Positions 9,997 through 19,268 of a DNA stretch of 64,000 nt are shown piece by piece. Made by a program: the position numbers and the translations under genes. Position 1 is the first letter of the stretch. Each line of letters begins with the position of its first letter. The stretch is from Gambelia wislizenii. Lineage: Eukaryota > Chordata > Lepidosauria > Squamata > Crotaphytidae. Below the pieces are notes generated by a model. The model searched no databases. It worked only from the letters and a program-made list of their open reading frames with translations, and had not been told where the DNA came from. The stretch lies in assembly GCA_030847615.1 (NCBI GenBank), contig JAUMIR010000015.1, forward strand, positions 3,365,501 to 3,429,500, written 5' to 3'.

Positions 9997-10218
9997 CAGG
10001 ACCGGTTTAAGGAATTTTGGGGGGCCCTGCAATGCTTTATTTTGGGGGGCCCATATGTTTATCTTAGGTCAACGTAACTCAACCTAAGCTATTCCCAGTA
10101 CAGGATATTCAGGCTATTACTAATAATGTTTTTGCAGGAGGAGGGTTACTATGGGGTCCCCCACAATGATGGGCCCCCCTGCGGATGCTGACGCTGCCGG
10201 TGCCTTAAATCGGCCCTG
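9997..10218 (+). mobile_element. Family G hAT MITE with perfect 8-bp target duplication
   Basis: The 222-bp element starts caggaccggtttaag and ends cttaaatcggccctg, which are inverted repeats. It is flanked by identical cctcttcc at 9989-9996 and 10219-10226; an 8-bp duplication is diagnostic of hAT elements. Other copies are at 36531-37026 and 56093-56308. No transposase is present. Confidence 0.88.
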
Positions 10219-10389
10219 CCTCTTCCTCCCCACCCACCCTGCACCGAAACACAACATGAATCAAGGAGTGGAAAACCCGAGTAAAAACATATTGGATGAA
10301 GAGTGAGCAAAAGATACAGAAAGGTGTGGGAAGGGGACCTCTTTCAGCCAGAAAGCCAAATTCTATTTTAAACAATTTCTGCCGGGCCA

Positions 10390-10595
10390 CTTTAGCTTGA
10401 AGGCAGATAGTTGCTAACTATCACTACAAGATCCTGTATTATAAACTGGGAGAAATAACCTTCTTTTCCCCTGGCAGTTGGGTTTGCGGGGGAATGGAAA
10501 CAAATCAGAGCAGCTGATTGGTCCAAATGTCTTTGGACCAAATTTGGCTCAAAGGCCGCTAGTTGCTAACTACTGTGAGATATTTGGATTCTTAG
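10390..10595 (+). repeat. K unit 1
   Basis: It contains aagatcctgtattataaact, a gattggtccaaatg block and a closing ggccgctagttgctaactac. A second, diverged copy with the same order lies at 11880-12060, with about 1.3 kb of other mobile DNA in between. Confidence 0.55.
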
Positions 10596-10602
10596 ATTTT
10601 CC

Positions 10603-11195
10603 TTGGTTTTTTTCTGGGCTGTGTGGCCGTGTTCTGGAATAGCTTCTGTCTGATTCTTCGCCTCCATCTGTGGCTGGCATCTTCAGAGAATGGCTGGATA
10701 GGAGTGTATGTGGAGCTTATATGCTGTGAACCCCTGTTGGGGAGTATATGTAAATTTGTGTAATTGAATGGTTAGTTTCTGGGTATAAAAATGCAAGGAG
10801 GATTAGTGTCTGTTTGGCTAATGGTTGGTTGATGGACCATTATCTGCTGGAAATCCCCCTGTCCCTGGGTGGAGTTCATTTGCATGAGTTGAGTTTTGAT
10901 TTTGGTGTTTTTCAGGACTGGAAGCCAAACTTTGTTTGCTTTTAGGGTTTCTTCTTTCCTGTTGAAGTTGTCCAGGTGTTTGTGGATTTCATTAGCTTCT
11001 CTGTGCATTCTGACACGATAGTTGTTGGCCTGGTCCAGAATTTCTGTGTTTGTAAATAACCTTTTGTGTCCAGGTTGGTTTATCACATGTTCTGCTCCTG
11101 CTGATTTTTCTGGCTGGCCCAGTCTGCAGTGTCTCTCATGTTCCTTGATTCGTGTTTGCACACTGCGTTTGGATTCTGTTTGAGTTGGTAGGGTT
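10603..11195 (-). mobile_element. Penelope-like element fragment
   Basis: On the plus strand it begins ttttccttggtttttttctg and includes catctgtggctggcatcttc, the hallmark 3' region of reptile Penelope-like elements; coding sequence follows on the minus strand. The 5' part, including the reverse transcriptase, is missing. Confidence 0.75.
10772..11161 (-). pseudogene. Penelope-like element, C-terminal GIY-YIG region
   Basis: The minus-strand frame of 129 residues begins near an RIKEHERHCRLGQPEKSAGA segment, continues with AEHVINQPGH, a YRVRMHREANEIHKH segment and NFNRKEE, and then LPVLKN. In Penelope-like retroelements these follow the GIY-YIG motif of the endonuclease, which helps the element enter target DNA. 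The GIY-YIG motif itself and the polymerase are not here, so the piece cannot be active. The last 40 or so residues (from about LMQMNSTQGQ) are probably translated 3' untranslated sequence. The assignment to Penelope-like elements rests on remembered family patterns. Confidence 0.65.
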
Positions 11196-11276
11196 CATAT
11201 GCTATGGGTTCATTTATGCTTTGCTTGACAAACGCTTATATTCCTTTGGTTTCTTGCAATAGTTATATAGAGATGC

Positions 11277-11897
11277 TGTTATGAGCCCAAAGGGCAGTAG
11301 GCCCTTGGGACTGTGGTTAAAATCCTAAACTTCTACCAGACTAGCTGACTCTTGCTCAAAATAAAATAATAGCTGACCCCTTTGTTCCAGAACCATTGAA
11401 CCAAAAATTCGAAACCAGACACTTCTGCTTTTCTCCCATGCCACTGCAAAGATGTCAATGTGTTTTTGCAGACAATGTCACATATATTAGCTGAATTTGC
11501 AAAAAAGTAAGACATGACCTAACTAAGGTAAAGGGGATCATGGGCAGGGGAGTCTGGAAGGGGGAGATCTGAAAGAATGGTCCAAAGGGGTGGTCTAGAG
11601 ATGGAGGTGTATTGGAAAGACTCTACACCTGAGTAGTTTCAGCCAGTGACCCAAAGGGGGGGGGGAGAACCGTGTGGCCGGGAAAATGGGATATAAAATA
11701 GGATGTCTATTTATGCTCGGGATCTCCATCTTTCCTTTGCAAGGGGGTGGAAGCCCAAATCTATAGATTTGAATGAAGTCGCTGCCACAGTGCCTGCTTG
11801 AATCAAAAGCCTTTGTCTGCCTATTTCTTTAATTTTTTCTCTGGTTTGGTTAAGATCTAAATATAGGCAGTATATTTCTAACACTACTGTTACAGAT
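11277..11897 (+). mobile_element. Possible solo LTR of an endogenous retrovirus-like element
   Basis: The segment opens TGTTATGAGCCC and may close TTTCTAACA, with a TATA-like gatataaaatagg near 11688, then a cttgaatcaaaagcctttg stretch resembling an R/U5 boundary. No matching target duplication is seen and the right edge blurs into K unit 2, so both borders are uncertain. No viral genes are present. Confidence 0.3.
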
Positions 11898-12060
11898 CCT
11901 GTGTTATAAACTAGAGAAATGCCCCTTTACCCTTGAGAGAAAGTGGGAGGTGCAAAAAAGAGGGGATGAAACCTAGCAACGGATTGGGCCAAATGCCTGA
12001 AGGCTGAATTTTGCTTGAAGGCCGTTAGTGGCTAACTATTGTTAACAGATAATTGGCTGT
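11880..12060 (+). repeat. K unit 2
   Basis: The words cagatcctgtgttataaact, ggattgggccaaatgcctga and aaggccgttagtggctaact repeat the order of K unit 1 with divergence. Confidence 0.55.
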
Positions 12061-12492
12061 AGCTTGACCAGCCAATTCCACACATACACAAGCGAAGGAC
12101 GTTGGTGATCATTTTACAGCCATGGAGGAGGGAATGGACTCCATTTCCAGCATCCTTTAGCTCTCTGGACTAGAGACTACCTTCTCAGCCGACCTTCTGA
12201 TTTCTGACAAATACATTCAAGCTGATTCAAAGAACAATCTCGGGTTGTTTTTTCTACCCAAGAACTGTCTGAAAGGCAGAGGCATCATCAAGAATGAGCA
12301 GAAACATGGGCACAGCATCACAAACCACCACATATTTAGGAAAAAAAATGAAAATATTTCTCAGGAACCATTGTGAATGAGGATTTGTCGTGCTGCATGG
12401 ACAGAAAATACAACTAAGGGAGGCAAAAAAGACAAAGGAACGAACTCGCTCATCATCATCACGCTAAGAGCCTGGCATTTTTGCGTTGGGCG
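12061..12492 (-). other. MLLT11: Probable MLLT11 3' untranslated region
   Basis: This non-repetitive stretch lies directly downstream of the MLLT11 stop codon on its strand. No clear minus-strand AATAAA was found here; the transcript end may lie further left, among the repeats. The assignment rests on position only. Confidence 0.45.
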
Positions 12493-12774
12493 TCAGATAA
12501 GGTCGAAATCTAAAGGGCTGATACTGGCAATGGGAGCCCTCCAGAAATTAAAACTGTTGAACTGGAGAAGGTTGTCGTCGCCGCCACCTTCTCCGCCCGA
12601 GATGGCGTGGTTCTGTTTCTTCCGGTCCGTCGCCAGACTGTTGTAGTCTCCCTTGGGCTTGTAGATGGCCATGTCGGCTAAGCCCAGGTGTTCCAACTCG
12701 GACAGGTCCAGTTCCGGAATGGGCATACGCCAGTAAAGGAAGGAATCGTACTGGGAGTTCACCGTGTCCCTCAT
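12493..12774 (-). CDS. MLLT11: MLLT11 (AF1q), complete coding sequence
   Basis: This intact minus-strand frame encodes 93 residues; vertebrate AF1q is about 90. The start is the ATG at 12774-12772 (MRDTVNSQYDSF) because the family begins with that word; a further nine open codons upstream belong to the intron. FLYWRMPIPELDLSELEHL spans residues 12-30 and overlaps the leucine-rich export signal of the family. The C-terminal FNFWRAPIASI (75-85) is the second conserved block. Between them, residues 36-70 are variable and include a GGEGGG run encoded by a CGCC-rich stretch. From knowledge of the family, AF1q is a small nucleocytoplasmic protein, abundant in developing neurons, that acts as a TCF7 cofactor in Wnt signalling, and human MLLT11 is an MLL fusion partner in t(1;11) leukaemia. 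The coding sequence lies in a single exon as in mammals. GC content is far above the surroundings. Confidence 0.95.
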   Translation of the reverse strand: MRDTVNSQYDSFLYWRMPIPELDLSELEHLGLADMAIYKPKGDYNSLATDRKKQNHAISGGEGGGDDNLLQFNSFNFWRAPIASISPLDFDLI

Positions 12775-12800
12775 TTCTCCCTGCAGAGGAGAGAAAATCA
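12775..12800 (-). other. MLLT11: Splice acceptor of the MLLT11 coding exon
   Basis: On the minus strand a pyrimidine tract ttttctctcctctgcag is followed by ggagaaATG, so the exon starts at about 12780, six bases before the start codon. A CR1 element begins at 12797, only some 15 bp into the intron. Confidence 0.8.
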
Positions 12801-13465
12801 TAGAATCATAGAATCACAGAGTTGGAAGAGACCCCAAAGGCCATTCAGTCCAGCCCCATTCTGCCATGCAGGAATACACAACTAAATGATTCCTGACAGA
12901 TGGCCATCCAGCCTCCCTTTAAAAGCCTCCAAAGAAGGAGACTGCACCATACTACAAGGCAGCGTGTTCCACCATCAAACAACTCTTATTCTTAGGAAGT
13001 TCTTCCTAATGTTGAGGTGGAATCTCTTTTCCTGGAGTTTGAACTCATTTCTCCGTGTCCTAGTCTCTAGAGCAGCAGAAAACAAGCTTTGCCCATCCTC
13101 AGTATGACATTCCTTCAAATATTGAAACATGGCTATCATGCCCCCTCTCAAACTTCTCTTCTCCAAACTAAACATGCCCAGCTCCCTAAGCTGCTCCTCA
13201 TAGGCCACCATGGCTTCCCGACCTACCACCATCCTGGTCGCCCTCCTTTGGACACGTTCCAGATTCTCAATATCCTTCCTGAATTGTGGTGCCTAGAACT
13301 GGACACAGGATTCCAGGTGAGGTCTGACTAAAGCAGAACAGAGCGGCACTATTACTTTCCTTGATCTAGACACAATACTTCTATTAATGCAGCCTAGAAT
13401 TGCATTGGCGTTTTTAGCTGCTGCATCACACTGCTGACTCATGTTCAGCTTGTGGTCCACAAGCT
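12797..13465 (-). mobile_element. CR1 LINE, 5' truncated
   Basis: It begins on the plus strand with tcatagaatcatagaatcac and runs through the C-terminal reverse-transcriptase region to gttcagcttgtggtccac. Read on the minus strand it encodes broken pieces of the conserved [13 protein letters not shown] and MFSLEKR segments. It sits in the MLLT11 intron in the same orientation as the gene. Confidence 0.9.
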
Positions 13466-13537
13466 TAGTTGGAATGGAGCCCACATAGACACCCCATAAC
13501 CCCCTGGGGGAGGGGTCTGCTTTTCTGTGCATGGTCC

Positions 13538-13800
13538 TCTTTGGATGCTTTGGACATCAACTCCAGCCAGTATGGTTGTCAGTCAAGGATGATGGGGGTC
13601 AGAGTCCAAAAACATCTCAAAATTATCCTTGCCCATGCTCAGTAGAGTATAAGAGGAAACCCTGCTGAATGCTGTGGTGCAAGGGTGGGCATAAAGTGTG
13701 CCCCCAGATGTTGCTGGACTCCAACACCCAGCATTCCTTACCCTTGGCTAGGCTGCCTAGGGGTTGATGGGAGTTGCAGTACAAAAACAACTGGAAGGTT
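13538..13800. mobile_element. Two F-like MITE copies
   Basis: The first (about 13538-13650) has ttggacatcaactccagcc and its inverse gggggtcagagtccaaaaac. The second (13684-13800) reads gggtgggcataaagtgtgcc, ccagatgttgctggactcca, ttggctaggctgcctagggg and gttgatgggagttgcagta, the common reptile element of this form. Confidence 0.6.
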
Positions 13801-13889
13801 GCTCGTTCCCCCCATAGTGGTTAAAGCAGCTTCCCTATTGGTCTTCACCACCACTGTTCCCACCATCTCCCATCCTCTGGGGATGCTGG

Positions 13890-14125
13890 GAGTTTTATTC
13901 CAAGACCTCTGTGAATTTGGGATAGGCACCTGGGTGGATGAAATGTGGCTACTGTTTTTCAATGAGGGCCAAGGTTCAAAGCCCCATTCATCGCTTGCAG
14001 AGATTATGCGCCAGTTGTTTCTCGCGCTCTTGGGCCTACCTCACAGGGTTGTTGCAAGAATCAAACGCAGGAAGGGGAACTATGTACAATTCATGGAGGG
14101 AAGTTGGGTTACAAATGTGTAGTAA
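13890..14125 (+). mobile_element. SINE/LINE tail-like fragment
   Basis: The words gggcctacctcacagggttg, ttgcaagaatcaaacgcagg and agttgggttacaaatgtgta recall the 3' part of L2-associated reptile repeats. The boundaries are unclear. Confidence 0.4.
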
Positions 14126-14261
14126 AGAAATGACAGAGAAACAACCACTAGATCTCATCCTCCGTCAGTGTTCCTTATTCCTCCAGTATGCAAAATTAAA
14201 AACCAGGACATGTACCTTTATTTCTCCCAAGACGTTTGGTGTCAGAATAATATCTTAGAGA

Positions 14262-14465
14262 TGGGGTGGGCACCTTAGTCCCTGGGGCTGAACCTGGCCT
14301 TCCTTAGATCCCAGTCTAGATAACCACACCCTTCTTATTGTGACATCATCACATCTGCTCCAATATTTCACAGATGAAACCCGTGATGCCTATAGCTAAG
14401 CAACATCAGAGTGTGGTCAAGAGGGGGAAAGTTATGAATGAGGAAGAACAAAGAAGCTAGGGAAG
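14262..14465 (-). mobile_element. Family J fragment
   Basis: The words agcaacatcagagtgtggtc and atgaatgaggaagaacaaag followed by aagctag are the right part of family J in reverse. It ends against the CR1 at 14471. Confidence 0.55.
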
Positions 14466-14470
14466 TCTGC

Positions 14471-15290
14471 ATCATAGAATCATAGAGTTGGAAGAAACCC
14501 CAAAAGGCCATCTAGTCCAGCCCCCTGCCATGCAGGAATATACAGTACAATCAAATAATTCCCGAGAGATAGCCATCCAGCCTGTTTAAATACCTCCAAA
14601 GAAGGAGACTCCATCACACTCCCAGGCAGTGCATTCCACTTCCGAACAGCTCTTACTGTCAGGAAGTTCTTCCTAATGTTTAGATGGAATCTCTTTTCCT
14701 GGAGTTTGAACCCGTTGCTCCGTCTCCTAGTCTCTGGAGCAGCAGAAAACAAGCTTGCTCCATCCTCAGTATGACATCCCTTCAAATACTGAAACATGGC
14801 TATCATGTACCCTCTCAACCACCTTCTCTTCTCCAGGCTAAACATGCCCAGGTCCCTCATCTGCTCCTCATAGGGCATAATGGCTTCCAGACCTCCCACC
14901 ATTTTGGTCGTCCTCCTCTGGACACCTTCCAGCTTCTCAATATCCTTCCTGAATTGTGGTGCCCAGAACTGGACACAGTAGTCCAGATGAAGCCTGACCA
15001 AAGCAGAATAGAGTAGCACTATGACTTCCCTTGATCTAGACACTATACTCCTATTAATGCAGCCTAGAATCACATTGGCTTTTTTAGCTGCTGCATCACA
15101 CTGCTGGCTCATGTTCAGCTTGTGGTCCACTAAGACTCCTAGATCCTTTTCACATGTACTGTACTGCCCTCAAGCCATGTGCCCCCCATCCTATATCTGT
15201 GCATTTAATTTTTACTGTCCAAGTGTAGTATCCTACGTTTCTCACTGTTGAAATGCATTTTGGCCCCGCTTTCTAATCTGTTCAGCTTGC
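14471..15290 (-). mobile_element. CR1 LINE with a 216-codon reverse-transcriptase remnant
   Basis: The minus-strand frame at 14480-15130 carries [16 protein letters not shown], [20 protein letters not shown] and [20 protein letters not shown] segments, the thumb and C-terminal region of the CR1 polymerase. The palm motifs are missing, so it is not functional. Further CR1 sequence with no open frame continues to about 15290. Confidence 0.9.
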
Positions 15291-15488
15291 ATGATGTATT
15301 CCGTGCATTTTCGTTGGCAAGAAAGGTGTCGCTCTTTTGTAGATGTTTGGATTTTGTTGCATTTTGCCAACATGTCTACCCCTGCATATGTTAACCCTAA
15401 CACCCACTCTAACTCTCTTCCATCTCCGATCCTTACTAACTCTCCTAACCACTCAAACACCTCAGCCCCTACAGACTCCTCTTTCATC
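15291..15488. other. No gene seen
   Basis: This is a pyrimidine-rich stretch with words such as ccctaacacccactctaact. It continues beyond the D2 element at 15489-15703, which probably inserted into it. Confidence 0.35.
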
Positions 15489-15703
15489 CATCCACACTGC
15501 ACAAATAATCCATCTTGAAACTGGATTATTTGCCATGGCTCCTTCCTATGGAGTCCTGGGATTTGTAGTTTGGTGAGGCACCAGAACTCTTTGGCAGAGA
15601 GGCTAAAGAAAGACCTTGTAAAACTACAAACTCCAGGATTCAATAGGAAGGAGCCATGGCCAATAATCCCCTTTCAAACTGGATTATTTGCGTAGTGTGG
15701 ATT
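15489..15703 (+). mobile_element. Family D2 MITE
   Basis: The ends ccacactgcacaaataatcc and ggattatttgcgtagtgtgg are inverted repeats. The interior has gggatttgtagtttggtgag and actacaaactccaggattc. Confidence 0.8.
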
Positions 15704-16800
15704 TTCACCCAGCAGCCTTATTCAAATCCCCTCAGGCATTCAACAAATCACCACTCCCAACAGTTCATTCTCTCTCACACACCCTCAACAGATCCTTGCC
15801 TTATTGCATCTACTATATATTACATAATTACCATACTTTAGCTTACTTTATCTAATACATGCAGCAACATTTCCCACGTAAATCCAGAATATCACACATC
15901 CCTGAAATCAAATGTGGACCTTGAATTTGGCTGAGCAAGCTTCCCCCAGTCTCACACTCAGTCCCATCCATAATGCAAAATTTAAAAACTGAGAAGGGAT
16001 GCTTTTCCTTTTCTCCAAGGAGTTGGGCATTCCCTCCACCTAGTATCCTAACAGGCTTGGGACCTATTTCCCCCTTGTCTTTCTTTCCGCACCTTCTATG
16101 GAAAAATCCTCTTTTTTTTTTAAGCTGAGACTAAATAGCCAATGGGTTTATCTTCATTTTTTAATTTTTTATTGAACTTGCCAATATTGCATGTAGTTTA
16201 AAACATTACTTTTCAGTCTTCTTCATCATTTAGGCATATCAGTTTTTATAATATAAATTCTAATACAAAAAGATTTCAAATCGTCAATCATATCCAAAAA
16301 GGAAAGAGCAAAATGTTCATGCCTACATTCTTATCTCATTCCATTAGGTTTTACTATTTGTCTTTCCTTGCTCTATGTAACTTCCTTCCTTAAATTGGGC
16401 TAAATCCTCTTTTATTCCACCGCCTTGCATCCTCGCCTGGCTTTATCAATCATCAATGCTACCTGGCTGCATTTGGTGCAGTTTTAGAGGTCCTCCCACC
16501 CTGGCGGATGATGAATTTAGCTGCAGTGCCGCTCCCATCTCTCTCTTCCACTTCCCTGCCTCTCGTTTTCTCGCTTATCGATTATCATTTCCATGTGTCC
16601 TCCCTTGGCCAGGTTTTTAGACTCTCCATTTGCATCTCTTTGTCTGCCCACAGAAAAATCCCATTGCTACCCCATCTATGCAGCCCAGCTCTTTGCTTTG
16701 CTAAGGAAGGCATCATCTTCTTCATTATTGGTTTTGCAATCCTACCAGGTGTTACTGACTGGAGTTTTGAACCATCAGTGATTCAACGTACCATTTCATA
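15704..16800. other. No gene seen; possible L1 3' remnant
   Basis: A stretch from about 16150 to 16400 starts with T-rich tttttaattttttattgaac and resembles a minus-strand L1 3' end, with low certainty. The rest is unique-looking sequence with no supported exon. Confidence 0.3.
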
Positions 16801-16803
16801 GTA

Positions 16804-17073
16804 CACTTGTCCCTTCACATTCGCTGGGGTTTGGTTCCAGGACTCCCTGCGAATACCCAAATCCATGAATACTCAAGTCCCATTATATGCCTCTCCTCTG
16901 GCTTTTCTTCGCAAAATGAAGATTATATGCAATGGCGTAGCAAAATGGTGTCCCTTATACAAGATGGCAAAATCAAGGTTTGCTTTTTGGATGATTATGT
17001 TTTAAAGACTATTTTCAAGCCGTGAATACTTAAATCTGTGGATACCAAATCCGTGGATACGGAGGGACTACTG
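16804..17073 (+). mobile_element. Family A MITE carrying a 31-bp LINE scrap
   Basis: It is a full family A copy (cacttgtcccttcacattcg to ggagggactactg). It is interrupted at 16891-16921 by a short insertion flanked by a 9-bp direct repeat. It shares a single TA (17074-17075) with the next copy. Confidence 0.85.
16891..16921 (-). mobile_element. 31-bp LINE 3' end with 9-bp target duplication
   Basis: The insert contains ctggcttttcttcgcaaaat, the antisense 3' end of the LINE whose larger copies lie at 29816-30094 and 45623-46110. Identical attatatgc flanks it at 16882-16890 and 16922-16930. Confidence 0.75.
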
Positions 17074-17075
17074 TA

Positions 17076-17310
17076 CAGTTGTCCCTTCACATTCGCTGGG
17101 GTTTGGTTCCAGGACACCCCCCCCCATGGATACCAAAATCCATGAATACTCAAGTCCTATGATATGCAATGGCATAGCAAAATGGTGTCCCTTATAGAAG
17201 ATGGCAATATCAAGGTTTGCTTTTTGGATTATTATTTTTTAAAGAATATCTTCAAGCCATGAATACTTAAATCCGTAAATGCCAAATCTGTGAATGTGGA
17301 GGGACAACTG
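17076..17310 (+). mobile_element. Family A Tigger-like MITE
   Basis: It starts cagttgtcccttcacattcg and ends gtggagggacaactg. It is head to tail with the preceding copy and has TA on both sides. Confidence 0.85.
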
Positions 17311-17739
17311 TACATTCAGTGTTTCGGGTACATTGTGCATGGGTTTTTAAACAGGTACCCAATTTTGGATAATGATGATAGGCGGAGAGGAGGTAGCTCT
17401 GTGATGTAAGCATGCACTAAAAAAATTGCAAGACCGTGAAATTGTGCTGATTTTTTTTTTTTAATGGCACATGCACCTTATTGAAAACGGAAATGACGAT
17501 TCATTGAGGGAGGAGGAGTGATACACATGGGGGAGGAGGGGAAATGGCTAATGCAGTACCCTTGTAGTGGTATCAGATGTTACCCAGCAATTTTAAAAAC
17601 GAAATTGGGTAGAGCGTTTGATAACGTCTGTTTGCATCAAGGAATCTCTTTGTTTCCTTAAGAAACAGCATGAACACTTATTGGAAGGACGATGTGGCAA
17701 ACCTCCAAGACTCTAGAAATCTATGAGATCTCGTCAGAT
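17311..17739. other. No gene seen
   Basis: Mixed sequence with a T run at 17452-17462. No repeat terminus or exon is recognised. Confidence 0.4.
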
Positions 17740-18345
17740 AATGTGACATATACCCAATATACCCTCCCACGTGAAAACCAGGGCACGTGTGGGCAAACAA
17801 CATCAGAGTGTGGCCAAGATTACAGTTGGATTACAGTAATTACAGTTGTCCCTTCACCTTCGCTGGGGTTTGGTTCCAGGACCCCTCGTGGATACCAAAA
17901 TCCGTGAATACTCAAGTCCCATTCTATGCAATGGGATAGCAAAATGGTGTCCCTTATATACGACGGCAAAATCAAGGTTGGCTTTTTGGATTATTTTTTT
18001 TTTAAGAATATTTTCAAGCTGTGAATACTTAAATCCATGAATGCCAAATCCGTGAATGTGGAGGGACAACAGTAATGAGGAAGGACAAGCAAGCTAGGAA
18101 AGGCTGTGGCAGTTTGCTTTTGCCTGAGCTGACTGGGAAGGACAAGACTCCATGCCTTTCTCCCTTCTCCTCCCCTGATGAGCAAATCAAGTACAAAGTC
18201 CTTTTGCACTTTGGACTCAGTTTGCAGCCATGCAAAGGAGGACGAGAAAGAAACCGGGACATTTTTAAAACAGGCGAAAAAGTGATAAGGCAGAGAGGAT
18301 TAATCAGGACTGTCTCTGCCCAATCAGGACAGTTGGAGAGTATGT
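17740..18345 (-). mobile_element. Family J element split by a family A copy
   Basis: The right part of J (acaacatcagagtgtggcca) precedes the A insertion. J resumes with atgaggaaggacaagcaagc, ctgagctgactgggaaggac, gtttgcagccatgcaaagga, gggacatttttaaaac and ends gttggagagtatg. The end matches the other J terminus (about CATACCCTCCAAC). Confidence 0.7.
17843..18072 (+). mobile_element. Family A MITE nested in J
   Basis: The termini cagttgtcccttcaccttcg and gtggagggacaacag are present with TA on each side, inside family J sequence. Confidence 0.85.
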
Positions 18346-18485
18346 GCCAAGTAGCGCGCTCCTTTTGTAATTGTGCGCTTGCGACGCCATCGATGGCAAT
18401 TTCATCCACAGCGGCTTCCTTTTCCCAGAAGCCCCGAGTCTCCATTTGTAGTCCGTGATATTTCATAATCTTCCCCCTCTTTGTC
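18346..18485. other. CpG-rich unique segment
   Basis: The stretch has agtagcgcgctcc, gtgcgcttgcgacgccatcg and cacagcggcttcc, far more CpG than its flanks. It sits between family J and family D copies. The minus strand is open across it but matches no protein I recognise. It may be a remnant of an older element. Confidence 0.35.
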
Positions 18486-19268
18486 TTTAGAAGCATCTGC
18501 ACTGTAGAAATAATGCAGTTTGACGCCACTTAAACTGCCGTGGCTCCATCCTACAAAATCCTGGGATTTGTAGTTTTGTAAGGCACCAGCACTCTTTGGC
18601 AGAGAAGGCTAAAAACCTTGTAAAACTACACATCCCAGGTTTTCATAGTATGGGGCTATAATGTGTGTTTTTGGTATTATCTTATTTGAAAAATTAGTCT
18701 ATTATTAATTTTTAACTTAGGACATTTTCAGACAGCACTTACTGCGCAAGCAGCCTCCGGAGCAGTAACAAGGCTGCTGCGCGGCAGGGGGTCCTTTTCG
18801 GACGCCGCCATCCCTCTTCCAAGATAATTCGTGGCACGTACGTGAAGCTTTGGAAGCGGCTGCGCCATATTTTAAGCATGGAAGTTGCCCGTGATTAAAA
18901 TATGGCGCGGCTGCTTCTAAAGCTTCACGTACATGCCACGAATGATCCTGTTAGAGGGACAGCGGCATCCGAAAAGGACCCCCTGCCGCGCAGCAGCCTT
19001 GTTACTGCTCCGGAGGCTGCTTGTGCGGTAAGGGGCATCTGAAAATGTCCTTAATTTTATTATACCTTATCTTATTGATTTTTGTTATACTTTATTCTAG
19101 TTTGGCTTAAATTAGTTCATTATATTGTATTTTATCTATCTCATTTTACCTTTACAATGTCTGATGTTAACTGTTTTGATATGGTCAATTGACTAATCAA
19201 ATAAACTATAACTAACTAACTTAAAGTAGTGTCAAAATGCATTATTTCTACAGTGTAGAGGCACCCTT
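18486..19268 (+). mobile_element. Family D copy with a double nest inside
   Basis: The left arm (18486-18657) has gcatctgcactgtagaaata and actacacatcccagg. The right arm (19219-19268) resumes ttaaagtagtgtcaaaatgc and ends tttctacagtgtagaggcac. Between them lies an AT-rich element (about 18658-19218, ending ctataactaactaactt), which itself holds a palindromic element at 18720-19050. Confidence 0.75.
18720..19050. mobile_element. Harbinger-like 331-bp palindromic MITE (family E)
   Basis: The termini ggacattttcagacagcac and ggcatctgaaaatgtcc are inverted repeats. Most of the element folds on itself: agcttcacgtac, ccatattttaa and aaggaccccctgccgcgcag each have a complement. The TTA at 18717-18719 is repeated at 19051-19053, a 3-bp duplication as in PIF/Harbinger elements. 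A copy of identical length is at 32653-32983. Confidence 0.8.

Noticed and set aside
11277..11897. Complete endogenous retrovirus
   Set aside because: Only a possible LTR is visible, with no gag, pol or env sequence and no clear target duplication.
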